64,000 nt of DNA. It comes from Erwinia pyri (GTDB lineage Bacteria > Pseudomonadota > Gammaproteobacteria > Enterobacterales > Enterobacteriaceae). Of the stretch, positions 1-8,931 are shown one piece after another. The stretch is from the NCBI RefSeq assembly GCF_030758455.1, contig NZ_CP132353.1:1178001-1242000 (forward strand). The letters are read 5' to 3'. Numbering within the stretch: position 1 is the stretch's first letter; the number at the start of each line of letters is the position of its first letter. A program made the position numbers and the translations under genes. The notes below the pieces were generated by a model. The model made no database searches and was not told where the DNA came from. It was given only the letters and a program-made list of their open reading frames with translations.

Positions 1-677
1 ATATGAGCGATCTGCTGGCGGGACGCCGTGGTCTGGAAGAGTTCCAGACGCTGGTAGCGTGCGGCGGCTTCTCCTACGGGGACGTACTGGGCGCAGGCGA
101 AGGCTGGGCGAAGTCTATTCTCTTCAACTCCCGCGTGCGTGATGAGTTCGAAACTTTCTTCCATCGTCCGCAAACGCTGGCGCTGGGCGTCTGTAACGGC
201 TGTCAGATGATGTCCAACCTGCGCGAGCTGATCCCGGGCAGCGAAGCCTGGCCGCGCTTTGTGCGCAACCAGTCCGAGCGCTTTGAAGCACGTTTCAGCC
301 TGGTCGAAGTGGCCGCCAGCCCCTCACTGATGCTGGATGGCATGGTAGGGTCGCGTATGCCAATCGCCGTCTCTCATGGTGAAGGTTTTGTGGAAGTGCG
401 TGATGAGTCGCACCTGGCTTCCCTGGAGCACAAAGGCCTGGTGGCGTTGCGCTTCGTGGATAACCTCGGCAAGGTGACTCAACAGTACCCGGCAAACCCT
501 AACGGTTCACCTAACGGGATCACGGCGGTTACTAACGAAAGCGGGCGTGTCACCATTATGATGCCGCACCCGGAGCGCGTATTCCGTACCGTGAGCAACT
601 CATGGCACCCGGAAGAGTGGGGCGAGGACAGCCCGTGGATGCGCATCTTCCGCAATGCGCGTAAGCAACTCGGCTAA
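1..677 (+). CDS. purL: phosphoribosylformylglycinamidine synthase, C-terminal part (5' end outside window)
   Basis: This is the last 225 or so residues of the large FGAM synthase, the fourth step of purine synthesis (FGAR + glutamine + ATP to FGAM). The visible part is the class I glutamine amidotransferase domain. The nucleophile Cys lies in GVCNGC (residue 64 counted from the first whole codon, an internal Met at base 3), and the His/Glu pair in MMPHPERV near residue 189. The reading frame enters from outside the window and ends in [11 protein letters not shown], as in E. coli PurL. A strong terminator follows directly. The fragment is intact, with no frameshift; only the window edge cuts it. 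Confidence 0.97.
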   Translation, partial: MSDLLAGRRGLEEFQTLVACGGFSYGDVLGAGEGWAKSILFNSRVRDEFETFFHRPQTLALGVCNGCQMMSNLRELIPGSEAWPRFVRNQSERFEARFSLVEVAASPSLMLDGMVGSRMPIAVSHGEGFVEVRDESHLASLEHKGLVALRFVDNLGKVTQQYPANPNGSPNGITAVTNESGRVTIMMPHPERVFRTVSNSWHPEEWGEDSPWMRIFRNARKQLG

Positions 678-684
678 ACCCCAT

Positions 685-716
685 CAGGGGCAACCATCTG
701 GTTGCCCCTGTTCTTT
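685..716 (+). terminator. rho-independent terminator of purL
   Basis: An 11-bp perfect stem (685-695 with 700-710, loop ATCT) begins 8 bases after the purL stop and is followed by TTCTTT. It separates purL from the upstream control region of glmY. Confidence 0.85.
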
Positions 717-759
717 ATGCAGCTGGTGTTGCTTTATTGCGACAGAGCGGTCAGAGACC

Positions 760-777
760 TGTCTCTAAAAGGTGACA
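760..777 (+). promoter_or_regulatory. GlrR-type activator site upstream of glmY
   Basis: TGTC-N10-GACA matches the known GlrR (QseF) binding motif exactly. It lies about 200 bp upstream of the glmY start, the usual position for a sigma54 enhancer. The regulator itself is encoded downstream at 4165-5499. Assignment to GlrR is by motif and context. Confidence 0.7.
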
Positions 778-822
778 TATAACCTCTTGTTTTTACTGTG
801 TGTCTGCGAATAATCTTAGGCC

Positions 823-840
823 TGTTACCTATTGGCGACA
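823..840 (+). promoter_or_regulatory. second GlrR-type site (one mismatch)
   Basis: TGTT-N10-GACA differs from TGTC-N10-GACA by one base. It lies 63 bp downstream of the perfect site, i.e. six helical turns, so both would face the same side of the DNA. Confidence 0.55.
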
Positions 841-937
841 GTTTCTTTTGACCAACAGGTCCGGCTTCTCATCCCCGCCAAATCATGAAAATAATTTCTT
901 CTTATTTATTAGTAGATTAAAAATAAAATTCTAAGTT

Positions 938-951
938 GGCACGGTTGTTGC
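938..951 (+). promoter_or_regulatory. sigma54 promoter of glmY
   Basis: GGCAC-N5-TTGC (preceded by TT, so TTGGCAC) is a textbook -24/-12 sigma54 element. The -12 GC pair at 950-951 is about 13 bases before AGTGGCTCATTC, the conserved first bases of GlmY. No good sigma70 -35/-10 pair is obvious here, unlike E. coli where overlapping sigma70 and sigma54 promoters are known. Confidence 0.8.
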
Positions 952-963
952 TATTATCTCTGC

Positions 964-1188
964 AGTGGCTCATTCACCTGGTTACGACAGCCCTGCGAAA
1001 GCGGCCAAGCGCTTCATAACATCCAGAATGACGCACAATACGGTGCCTGCCGTCCACCAGACCGATAATCGTTCACTTTGTGACGTTATCAAGCTTCGGA
1101 CGCAACGTTGAGTTAGGCACCACCTATTTCCTGTGATGATCGCTATCCTCACAGTCCAAACGGCAGATTCTCTGAATCTGCCGTTTTT
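964..1188 (+). ncRNA. glmY: GlmY small RNA
   Basis: GlmY is the decoy sRNA that sequesters the adaptor RapZ, protecting the homologous GlmZ, which then activates translation of glmS for glucosamine-6-phosphate synthesis. Evidence is position (between purL and glrK, same strand, as in E. coli), the conserved start AGTGGCTCATTCACC, internal blocks such as AGAATGACGCAC and CAACGTTGAGTTAGGCACC shared with the GlmY/GlmZ family, the sigma54 promoter just upstream and a strong terminator. The span to the terminator is about 225 nt, longer than the roughly 180 nt E. coli primary transcript, so the true 3' end or a processing site may lie earlier. Confidence 0.85.
1158..1188 (+). terminator. terminator of glmY
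   Basis: A 13-bp perfect stem (1158-1170 with 1174-1186, loop TCT) ends in a T run at 1184-1188. It is the strongest hairpin in the intergenic region and marks the 3' end of the glmY transcript. Confidence 0.85.
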
Positions 1189-1332
1189 GTTTCCGGCACC
1201 AGCATCCCCCTTTGATGCGGGCTGGTTCAGCTCTGGCTCCTTCCCGCAGAGTCAACTCTGTAACCTTCGCTTTAGGTGCGCTAATCAATCAGTGCTACAC
1301 TAAAAAACTTCGTTCTGAACAAACGTATTTCT

Positions 1333-1998
1333 ATGACAATTCCAGCATTTAAACGCGCAAAGCTTGAACTACCACAGGGGGCTGATAAGCTTCTGCTCCA
1401 CTCCTGCTGTGCCCCCTGTTCCGGTGAAGTCATGGAGGCGATCCAGGCTTCAGGTATCGATTACACCATTTTTTTCTACAATCCCAATATTCACCCTCAC
1501 AAGGAATATCTCATCCGCAAGGAGGAGAACATCCGCTTTGCTGACAAGCAGGGGATCCCTTTTATTGATGCGGATTATGACACTGACAACTGGTTCGCCA
1601 GGGCGAAAGGGATGGAGTGGGAACCGGAGCGCGGAGTACGCTGCACCATGTGTTTCGATATGCGCTTTGAGCGCACCGCTCTCTATGCCGCTGAGCATGG
1701 CTTCAGCGTGATCAGCAGTTCTCTTGGGATCTCCCGCTGGAAAGATATGCAGCAGATTAACGATTGTGGCGCGCGGGCCGCCAGCCACTATCCCGGCATG
1801 GTTTACTGGGATTACAACTGGCGCAAGCAGGGCGGCGCATCACGCATGATTGAGATCAGTAAGCGTGAGCAATTTTATCAGCAGGAGTATTGCGGATGCG
1901 TTTATTCACTGCGTGACAGCAATAAACATCGTAAATCCCAGGGCAGGCCGCTGATAAAATTGGGCAAGGTATTCTACGGAAAAGAGAATACAGAGTAA
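1333..1998 (+). CDS. queH: epoxyqueuosine reductase QueH
   Basis: QueH (former DUF208) reduces epoxyqueuosine to queuosine in the wobble base of tRNAs for Tyr, His, Asp and Asn. It is the non-homologous replacement for the cobalamin-dependent QueG used by E. coli. The 221-residue protein carries the family cysteine motifs: CCAPC at residues 25-29, CTMC at 104-107 and CGC at 187-189, which coordinate the Fe-S cluster and adjacent iron in characterised QueH. It sits alone between glmY and glrK, a place where E. coli has no gene, with about 145 bp of upstream DNA after the glmY terminator that could hold its own promoter. glrK starts 32 bp after its stop, so queH may be cotranscribed with the signalling operon. 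Confidence 0.9.
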   Translation: MTIPAFKRAKLELPQGADKLLLHSCCAPCSGEVMEAIQASGIDYTIFFYNPNIHPHKEYLIRKEENIRFADKQGIPFIDADYDTDNWFARAKGMEWEPERGVRCTMCFDMRFERTALYAAEHGFSVISSSLGISRWKDMQQINDCGARAASHYPGMVYWDYNWRKQGGASRMIEISKREQFYQQEYCGCVYSLRDSNKHRKSQGRPLIKLGKVFYGKENTE

Positions 1999-2030
1999 CA
2001 TCGCCTTAGCGTGCTAACTGAGAGACTCCT

Positions 2031-3461
2031 GTGAAAAAATGGCGTTTGTTCCCCCGTTCCCTGCGTCAGCTGGTATTGATGGCGTTCCTGCTGGTTTTGC
2101 TGCCCCTGCTGGTGCTGGCCTGGCAGGCCTGGGAAAGTCTTTCGGCGCTGAGTGAAAGGGCGGCAGATACAAACCGCACCACCCTGACCGACGTCCGCCG
2201 CAGCGAGGCGATGGCGAGAACAGCGCTGGAGCTGGAGCGCAGCTACCGGCAATATTGCGTGCTGGACGATCCGATGCTCGCCAACCTCTATCAAACCCAA
2301 CGCACAAAGTATGCTCAGATGCTGGATGCGCAGGCACCTGTTCTCCCCGACAGCCGGATTTCCGATACCCTGCATCGCTCGCTGAACCTGCTGGATAAAA
2401 TTAGCTGTGATAACAGCAATCCGGTTAAAGCTTCTGCTGCGGCTCTGGAAACGTTCTCCGCAGCTAATGCTCAACTGGTTAAGTCAACGCGTGAAGTGGT
2501 GTTCTCTCGTGGTTTGCAGCTGCAGCGGGAAATTGCAGAACGCGGTCAATATTTTGGCTGGCAGGCACTGATCCTGTTTCTGCTCAGCCTGGGGTTGGTA
2601 CTGCTTTTCACCCGCATGATCATTGGCCCGGTCAAAGCCGTAGAGCGGATGATCAACCGTCTGGGTGAGGGGAGGCCGCTCAGTCATAACCTCGCCTCCA
2701 AAGGCCCGCGCGAACTGCGCTCGCTGGGGCAGCGGATCCTCTGGCTCAGCGAACGGCTGGCCTGGCTGGAGTCGCAGCGGCATGAATTTTTGCGGCACAT
2801 CTCTCATGAACTGAAAACGCCGCTCGCCAGCATGCGTGAAGGGACAGCTCTGCTGGCGGATGAAGTGGTCGGCGCCCTGACGCCCGATCAGCAGGAGGTG
2901 GTGAGCATTCTGGATCAGAGCAGCCGCCACCTGCAGCGGCTGATTGAACAGCTGCTGGACTATAACCGCAAACTCTCTGAAGCGCCCGTGGCGATGGGCG
3001 AGGTACAGCTTGAGCCGCTAATCAGCAGCATCGTCAGCTCACACAGCCTGACGGCCAGGGCCAAAATGATGCACACCGAGGTCACGCTGCCGGTAACAGC
3101 CTGCCGGGCTGACGCCACGCTGCTGGCCCGCGCCATCGATAATCTTTATTCGAATGCGATACACTACGGCGGGGATTCCGGTACTATCTGGATCCGCACT
3201 CAGCAGCAGGGCCGGAAGGTGCTGATTGAGGTCGCGAACACCGGCAGCCCGATCCCGGAAAGTGAAAAGAAAATGATTTTTGAGCCCTTCTTCCAGGGGA
3301 ATCAGCAGCGCAAAGGGGCGGTGAAGGGCAGCGGCCTTGGCCTCAGTATCGCCAGAGATTGTATTCATCGTCTGCAGGGCGATTTACAGCTGATTACCAC
3401 TGACCAGGCTGATGTCTGTTTTCGTATTGAACTCAACGCCATTGTCGGGAATGCACAATAA
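2031..3461 (+). CDS. glrK: sensor histidine kinase GlrK (QseE)
   Basis: This is the membrane sensor kinase of the GlrK/GlrR pair. Two transmembrane segments (about 14-32 and 175-197) enclose a periplasmic domain. A HAMP region, the phospho-acceptor helix with HELKTP (His259) and an ATPase domain with NLYSNAIHYGG and GSGLGLSIA follow. The 476-residue length is normal. The stop overlaps the qseG start (TAATG), showing tight coupling. The pair is known to phosphorylate GlrR, which activates the sigma54 promoter of glmY; both sit directly upstream here. Confidence 0.95.
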   Translation: MKKWRLFPRSLRQLVLMAFLLVLLPLLVLAWQAWESLSALSERAADTNRTTLTDVRRSEAMARTALELERSYRQYCVLDDPMLANLYQTQRTKYAQMLDAQAPVLPDSRISDTLHRSLNLLDKISCDNSNPVKASAAALETFSAANAQLVKSTREVVFSRGLQLQREIAERGQYFGWQALILFLLSLGLVLLFTRMIIGPVKAVERMINRLGEGRPLSHNLASKGPRELRSLGQRILWLSERLAWLESQRHEFLRHISHELKTPLASMREGTALLADEVVGALTPDQQEVVSILDQSSRHLQRLIEQLLDYNRKLSEAPVAMGEVQLEPLISSIVSSHSLTARAKMMHTEVTLPVTACRADATLLARAIDNLYSNAIHYGGDSGTIWIRTQQQGRKVLIEVANTGSPIPESEKKMIFEPFFQGNQQRKGAVKGSGLGLSIARDCIHRLQGDLQLITTDQADVCFRIELNAIVGNAQ

Positions 3462-4168
3462 TGAGAAAACGCGCTTTTTCCGTAGCCGTTACCTTGCTGG
3501 CACTGTTGCTGGCAGCCTGTAGCTCCAAACCTCCCGAATCGGTCCTGAACGGCAACGGGAAGCCGCTGGCGGAACCCGAAATCAAAATTGTCGATTTCCA
3601 GCTGGTTGATTGTGACCGCATCTGGGAGATCGACACCAGCAGAGCGATCTCCAACTCGCTTTACTGGCTGCGGAGCATGGACTGCGCGGTGCGTCTCTCA
3701 CCTACCCAGGCGCGTGCAGAAGCGCGCCGCTGGCCTGCCGATAACTGGCAAAGCGCCTTTAAGCAGGGGGTATTATTAGCCAATGGCAACGTGACGCCCG
3801 TTGAAAGAAGGCAATTTATGCTGCGTCTGGATACTTTTAGTGCCAGCTTTCCCTCTTCCGTCAGACCGCTGATCCAGCTCTGGCGTGAAGATCAGATGGG
3901 GCTGCTGCAACTTTCCGAAGAGCGAACCCGCTATCATCATCTGCAACAAACCAGCGATGCGGAGCTGGACGCTCTGCGGCAGCATCAGCTCAAACTGAAT
4001 GCTGAACTCAACGTAACCCGACGTAAACTGGAATCCTTAACCGATATCGAACGACAGCTCTCTTCCAGACGGTCACCCGATAGCTCCGATAACAGCCATA
4101 GCGAGAAAAGCGACGGGACAGAGACCGCGACCCCGGCAACAACCTCAGAGGATGCGGCCCAGCCATGA
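3461..4168 (+). CDS. qseG: two-component system lipoprotein QseG
   Basis: This is an outer-membrane lipoprotein required for full GlrK activity in enterobacteria. The N-terminus has a signal peptide ending in a lipobox (LLAAC, lipidated Cys at about residue 20). Helical, Gln/Arg/Leu-rich sequence (about 130-205) suggests a coiled coil, and the C-terminal 30 residues are Ser/Asp/Thr-rich and probably disordered. It overlaps glrK at TAATG and glrR at ATGA, so the three genes are translated as a coupled operon. Length of 235 residues is typical. Confidence 0.9.
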   Translation: MRKRAFSVAVTLLALLLAACSSKPPESVLNGNGKPLAEPEIKIVDFQLVDCDRIWEIDTSRAISNSLYWLRSMDCAVRLSPTQARAEARRWPADNWQSAFKQGVLLANGNVTPVERRQFMLRLDTFSASFPSSVRPLIQLWREDQMGLLQLSEERTRYHHLQQTSDAELDALRQHQLKLNAELNVTRRKLESLTDIERQLSSRRSPDSSDNSHSEKSDGTETATPATTSEDAAQP

Positions 4169-5499
4169 TCAAAAAGTCAGCCAATTTACTGCTGGTGGAT
4201 GACGATCCCAGCCTGCTGAAGCTGCTGGGTATGCGTCTCACCAGTGAAGGCTTTACGGTACAGACTGCAGCCAGTGGTCCTGAAGCGCTGCGTCTGTTAC
4301 AGCGGGAAAAGATCGATCTGGTGATCAGCGATCTGCGCATGGATGAAATGAACGGCCTGGCCCTGTTCAGTGAAGTGCAGAAGCAGCAGCCCGGTATGCC
4401 GGTGATCATTCTCACCGCACACGGCTCCATTCCGGAAGCAGTATCCGCTACCCAGCAGGGCGTCTTCAGCTTTCTGACCAAACCGGTTGATCGTGATGCG
4501 CTCTACAGCGCCATCGATCAGGCGCTGGCGCACCGCGCTCCGGCCAGTGATGATGCCTGGCGGGAGAATATCGTAACCCGCAGTCCGGTGATGCTGCGTT
4601 TGCTGGAGCAGGCAAGAATGGTGGCGCAGTCCGATGTCAGCGTCCTGATCAACGGTCAGAGCGGCACCGGGAAGGAGATCCTGGCGCAGGCTATTCATGC
4701 CGCCAGTCCACGCGCCGGCCACGCCTTTATCGCCATTAACTGCGGGGCGTTGCCTGAGCAGCTGCTTGAGTCAGAACTCTTTGGCCATGCAAAAGGAGCC
4801 TTCACCGGCGCCGTGAGCAGCCGTGAAGGATTGTTTCAGGCGGCGGAAGGGGGCACCCTGTTTCTTGACGAAATTGGCGATATGCCTCAGGCGCTGCAGG
4901 TAAAACTGTTGCGGGTGCTTCAGGAGCGCAAAGTGCGTCCGCTGGGCAGCAACCACGATCAGGATATCAACGTGCGTATCCTCTCAGCCACGCATCGCGA
5001 CTTACCAAAAGCGATGGAGAAGAAAGAGTTCCGCGAAGATCTCTTTTATCGCCTCAATGTGGTGAATCTGAAAATCCCGGCGTTGCATGAGCGGGCAGAG
5101 GATATTCCCCTGCTGGCAAACCATCTGCTGAAGCAGGCGGCAGAACGGCATAAACCTTTTGTGCGCAGTTTTTCCACCGACGCGATGAAGCGGCTGGTGG
5201 CCGCCAGCTGGCCGGGTAACGTTCGTCAGCTGGTCAACGTGATTGAGCAGTGCGTCGCGCTGACCTCAGCGCCGGTGATTAGCGAGGCGCTGGTAGAGCA
5301 GGCGCTGGTCGGAGAAAATACCGCGTTGCCGACCTTTGTCGAGGCAAGAAATCAGTTTGAACTCAATTATTTAAGAAAGCTGCTGCAGATGACCAGAGGC
5401 AACGTCACTCATGCCGCACGCCTTGCCGGGCGTAACCGCACGGAATTCTATAAGCTGCTGTCGCGACACGAGCTGGATGCCTCTGATTTCAAAGAGTAG
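4165..5499 (+). CDS. glrR: sigma54-dependent response regulator GlrR (QseF)
   Basis: This is an enhancer-binding activator. The receiver domain has phospho-acceptor Asp56 in VISDLRMDEMNG. The AAA+ domain has Walker A GQSGTGKE (about 164-171) and the sigma54-contacting loop GAFTGA (211-216). A Fis-type helix-turn-helix ends the protein (GNVTHAARLAGRNRTEFYKLL). Length is 444 residues. The start codon overlaps the qseG stop (ATGA). Two GlrR-type sites and a sigma54 promoter are present 3.2 kb upstream at glmY, so target and regulator are linked in this window. Confidence 0.95.
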   Translation: MIKKSANLLLVDDDPSLLKLLGMRLTSEGFTVQTAASGPEALRLLQREKIDLVISDLRMDEMNGLALFSEVQKQQPGMPVIILTAHGSIPEAVSATQQGVFSFLTKPVDRDALYSAIDQALAHRAPASDDAWRENIVTRSPVMLRLLEQARMVAQSDVSVLINGQSGTGKEILAQAIHAASPRAGHAFIAINCGALPEQLLESELFGHAKGAFTGAVSSREGLFQAAEGGTLFLDEIGDMPQALQVKLLRVLQERKVRPLGSNHDQDINVRILSATHRDLPKAMEKKEFREDLFYRLNVVNLKIPALHERAEDIPLLANHLLKQAAERHKPFVRSFSTDAMKRLVAASWPGNVRQLVNVIEQCVALTSAPVISEALVEQALVGENTALPTFVEARNQFELNYLRKLLQMTRGNVTHAARLAGRNRTEFYKLLSRHELDASDFKE

Positions 5500-5628
5500 T
5501 TTTTTTCTGTGCCGCATCACTGCTGAGATATGTTAGCTTAACACGCTGAAAAAGAGACAGACCGCGCAGCGGTAGCTGTCCGCTGAACGTATACTGATTA
5601 GATTACTCTCCGGCCGCGGAGGGAATGA

Positions 5629-5979
<351 letters not shown>

Positions 5980-6006
5980 TCTCCGACTCTTGCGCTTAAT
6001 GCCAGC

Positions 6007-6034
6007 CATCGCCGTCCTCTTCAGGGCGGCGATG
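6007..6034. terminator. hairpin between convergent glnB and hmp
   Basis: A 12-bp stem with one G-T pair (6007-6018 with 6023-6034, loop CTTC) lies 28 bp after glnB and 14 bp before the hmp stop. It has no T run on either side, so it may act as a two-way RNA-stabilising end rather than a true terminator. Confidence 0.4.
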
Positions 6035-6047
6035 TCGTCTCTGAGCC

Positions 6048-7232
6048 TTACAGAACTTTGTGCGGGCCAAAAACTTCGTAGTGGATACGTGACGAGTCAA
6101 TGCCCAGCGTCACCAGCTGCTGCGCAATATGCTGCATAAAGGCCACTGGCCCGCAGAGATAGTAGTGACAGATCGGATCGCTCAGCTGGCTCTCCATCGG
6201 CAGTAAATCCATTATGCCTTCACTCTCATACCTGCCGCTATCCTGCTCAAGGGGCGCGCGATACCAGATATGCTGCGAAAAGTGCGGCAGCCGTTGTGCC
6301 ATGGTGGCCACTTCATCCCGGAACGCGTGCCGCCTGCCGTTATCAGCGGCATGGAACCACTGCACAAGAGAAGGGTGCTGGCGGGAAGCCAGCACGTCCA
6401 GCATTGCCAGCATCGGGGTCTGCCCCACGCCAGCAGAAATCAGCGTCACCGGCGTTTGTGGCGTGATATCCATAAAGAAATCTCCCGCAGGCACCGCCAG
6501 CTGAAGCTCATCACCCGGCTGCGCATGCTGATGCAGCCAGCCGGAGACGGTGCCTCCCGGCTCATGACGTACGGCAATACGATAGTCACGGCCATTGGGC
6601 GCGCGGGTCAGGGAATACTGGCGGATCTCCTGATTGGCAAACGTTTTATTGCGCAGCCATACGCCGAGATACTGGCCTGGCTGATAATCCGCTACCGGCT
6701 GGCCATCTGCCGGAGTGAGGATAAAGCTTTTGATGACTTCACTTTCCACGGTAATTTCGCTGATGCGAAACGTGCGGGGTGTCCGCCAGCCGCCTGTTTT
6801 GTTCTCCGCCTGCTGATAAAGCTGCGCCTCGCGCTGGATAAAGACGTTTGCCAGCACGCCATACGCCTCACCCCACGCATTCAGCACTTCGTCTCCCGGG
6901 CTTAACATCTCATCCAGCGTCGCCAGCAGATGCCTGCCCACTATCTGATACTGGTCGGGCTGAATGGCAAAGCTGGTGTGCTTTTGCGCTATTTTCTCTA
7001 CCGCCGGTAAAAGAGCCGCAAGATTTTCAATATTGCTGGCATAGGCGCAGATGGCGTTAAACAGCGCTTCACGCTGATTGCCGTTACGCTGGTTGCTCAT
7101 ATTAAAAATATCTTTCAGCTCCGGATTATGGCTGAACATGCGATCGTAAAAGTGTGCGGTAAGGCTGGGGCCTGTTGCCAGCAGCGCGGGAATAGTGGAT
7201 TTAACGATGGCGATAGTTTTCGCGTCTAACAT
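6048..7232 (-). CDS. hmp: flavohaemoglobin, nitric oxide dioxygenase
   Basis: Hmp oxidises nitric oxide to nitrate with O2 and NAD(P)H, a cytoplasmic defence against host- or soil-derived NO. The order is an N-terminal globin domain (about 1-138), an FAD-binding reductase barrel ([11 protein letters not shown]) and an NAD-binding domain ([14 protein letters not shown], then [10 protein letters not shown] near the C-terminus). The 394-residue length is typical. It is divergent from glyA, as in E. coli, and the intergenic region carries two strong NsrR-type boxes that predict NO-inducible expression. Confidence 0.95.
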   Translation of the reverse strand: MLDAKTIAIVKSTIPALLATGPSLTAHFYDRMFSHNPELKDIFNMSNQRNGNQREALFNAICAYASNIENLAALLPAVEKIAQKHTSFAIQPDQYQIVGRHLLATLDEMLSPGDEVLNAWGEAYGVLANVFIQREAQLYQQAENKTGGWRTPRTFRISEITVESEVIKSFILTPADGQPVADYQPGQYLGVWLRNKTFANQEIRQYSLTRAPNGRDYRIAVRHEPGGTVSGWLHQHAQPGDELQLAVPAGDFFMDITPQTPVTLISAGVGQTPMLAMLDVLASRQHPSLVQWFHAADNGRRHAFRDEVATMAQRLPHFSQHIWYRAPLEQDSGRYESEGIMDLLPMESQLSDPICHYYLCGPVAFMQHIAQQLVTLGIDSSRIHYEVFGPHKVL

Positions 7233-7256
7233 AGGTGACTCCCTGCGGGTTGTCTA

Positions 7257-7279
7257 AAGTTGCATTTTAAATGCATCTT
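7257..7279. promoter_or_regulatory. NsrR operator 1 of hmp
   Basis: A 23-bp near-perfect palindrome centred on TTGCATTTTAAATGCAT, flanked by AAG and CTT, matches the two 11-bp half-site consensus of the NO-sensing repressor NsrR. It lies 25 bp upstream of the hmp start. Confidence 0.75.
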
Positions 7280-7289
7280 ATAACTCTTT

Positions 7290-7312
7290 AACATGCATTG
7301 TAAATGCACCTT
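7290..7312. promoter_or_regulatory. NsrR operator 2 of hmp
   Basis: A second 23-bp copy with core ATGCATTGTAAATGCA, centred 33 bp from the first, i.e. about three helical turns. The doubled site suggests tight repression of hmp. Confidence 0.65.
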
Positions 7313-7437
7313 TAATCTGCAGGGGCATTTCGCACTGCGAGCGGGGCCGCAAAGATGAAAAATTTACAGGTTGAAGATGATGAAAATTCCCGCTGTAAAG
7401 GGTGGCAAAAACCGTATAAAACCCTTGCCAGACGCCA

Positions 7438-7453
7438 TGCCAATCGTTTGCGT
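7438..7453. promoter_or_regulatory. PurR-type box upstream of glyA
   Basis: TGCCAATCGTTTGCGT matches 12 of 16 bases of the PurR consensus ACGCAAACGTTTGCGT and has an intact right half. Its position, about 115 bp before the glyA start codon, and its sequence resemble the known PurR site of E. coli glyA. The surrounding 334-bp hmp-glyA gap holds the NsrR boxes and no further gene. Confidence 0.55.
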
Positions 7454-7566
7454 ATAAAACACGCTTTGTGGCTACCCTTCAGCAGGTAAAACAGTTTACA
7501 CTGTTGGCCTTCGCCCACACGGGCCGTTCAATACAGAATATTTTGTTAGCCAGTCAGGAGATGCGG

Positions 7567-8820
7567 ATGCTAAAGCGTGATATGAATATTGCCGACTATG
7601 ATGCCGAGTTATGGCAGGCAATGGAGCAGGAAAAAGTGCGTCAGGAAGAGCACATTGAACTGATTGCTTCTGAAAACTACACCAGTCCGCGTGTCATGCA
7701 GGCGCAGGGTTCTCAGCTGACCAACAAATATGCCGAAGGCTACCCGGGCAAGCGCTACTACGGCGGCTGTGAATATGTTGATATCGTTGAGCAGCTGGCG
7801 ATTGACCGTGCAAAAGAGCTGTTTGGCGCGGATTACGCCAACGTCCAGCCGCACTCCGGCTCTCAGGCTAACTTCGCTGTTTACACCGCGCTGCTGCAGC
7901 CGGGCGACACCATTCTGGGGATGAACCTGGCACACGGTGGGCACCTGACTCACGGCTCTCCGGTCAACCTCTCCGGTAAGCTCTATAACGTGGTCCCCTA
8001 CGGCATCGATGAGACCGGCAAAATCGATTACGAAGATCTCGCCGCCCAGGCTCAGAAACACAAGCCTAAGATGATTATCGGTGGTTTCTCCGCCTACTCT
8101 GGCATCTGTGACTGGGCTAAAATGCGTGAAATCGCAGACAGCATCGGAGCCTGGCTGTTTGTGGATATGGCGCACGTGGCGGGTCTTATCGCCGCTGACG
8201 TCTATCCAAACCCGGTTCCTCATGCCCATATCGTGACCACCACTACTCATAAAACCCTGGCGGGTCCGCGTGGCGGCCTGATCCTGGCAAAAGGTGGTGA
8301 TGAAGATCTCTACAAGAAGCTGAACTCTGCCGTGTTCCCGGGCGGCCAGGGCGGCCCGCTGATGCACGTGATTGCCGGTAAAGCGGTAGCGCTGAAAGAA
8401 GCGATGGAGCCTGAGTTCAAGGTTTATCAGCAGCAGGTGGCAAAAAACGCCAAAGCGATGGTGGAAGTGTTCCTGGAGCGCGGTTATAACGTAGTTTCTG
8501 GCGGCACGCATAACCACCTGTTCCTGCTGGACCTGGTGGAAAAAAATCTGACCGGTAAAGAGGCGGATGCCGCTCTGGGCCGCGCCAACATTACCGTGAA
8601 CAAGAACAGTGTGCCAAACGATCCCAAAAGCCCGTTTGTGACTTCAGGTATCCGTATCGGTTCGCCTGCCGTGACCCGTCGCGGCTTCAAAGAAGCTGAA
8701 GTTCGTGAATTAGCTGGCTGGATCAGCGACATTCTCGACAACATCGGTGATGAAGGTACTCAGGAGCGTGTTAAGAAGCAGGTGCTTGAACTCTGTGCGC
8801 GCTTCCCGGTATACGCATAA
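7567..8820 (+). CDS. glyA: serine hydroxymethyltransferase
   Basis: This PLP enzyme converts serine and tetrahydrofolate to glycine and methylene-tetrahydrofolate, the main source of one-carbon units. The PLP lysine is in [14 protein letters not shown] and the substrate-binding region includes [13 protein letters not shown]. The start is ATG 7567 ([12 protein letters not shown]), which gives 417 residues as in E. coli and has AGGAG at 7556-7560, six bases away. The frame is open further upstream to 7468, but that extension is not conserved. A PurR-type box lies upstream and a strong terminator downstream. Confidence 0.97.
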   Translation: MLKRDMNIADYDAELWQAMEQEKVRQEEHIELIASENYTSPRVMQAQGSQLTNKYAEGYPGKRYYGGCEYVDIVEQLAIDRAKELFGADYANVQPHSGSQANFAVYTALLQPGDTILGMNLAHGGHLTHGSPVNLSGKLYNVVPYGIDETGKIDYEDLAAQAQKHKPKMIIGGFSAYSGICDWAKMREIADSIGAWLFVDMAHVAGLIAADVYPNPVPHAHIVTTTTHKTLAGPRGGLILAKGGDEDLYKKLNSAVFPGGQGGPLMHVIAGKAVALKEAMEPEFKVYQQQVAKNAKAMVEVFLERGYNVVSGGTHNHLFLLDLVEKNLTGKEADAALGRANITVNKNSVPNDPKSPFVTSGIRIGSPAVTRRGFKEAEVRELAGWISDILDNIGDEGTQERVKKQVLELCARFPVYA

Positions 8821-8852
8821 CAACGCGTAACGCCCTTGCAGTTTGAAAGCAA

Positions 8853-8882
8853 AATTAACGGGACCCCAGGGTCCCGTTAATT
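8853..8882. terminator. terminator after glyA
   Basis: A 14-bp perfect inverted repeat (8853-8866 with 8869-8882) around ACGGGACCC/GGGTCCCGT. Flanking A/T on both sides is compatible with termination of glyA. Confidence 0.8.
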
Positions 8883-8931
8883 GATCTTAAGCCTGACCTC
8901 TGAGAAAGTAGCGCTCAAAACCGGAGGGAAC

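Noticed and set aside
7609..8517. Long antisense frame over glyA
   Set aside because: It mirrors codon structure of the conserved glyA gene, has no ribosome site and no family match.
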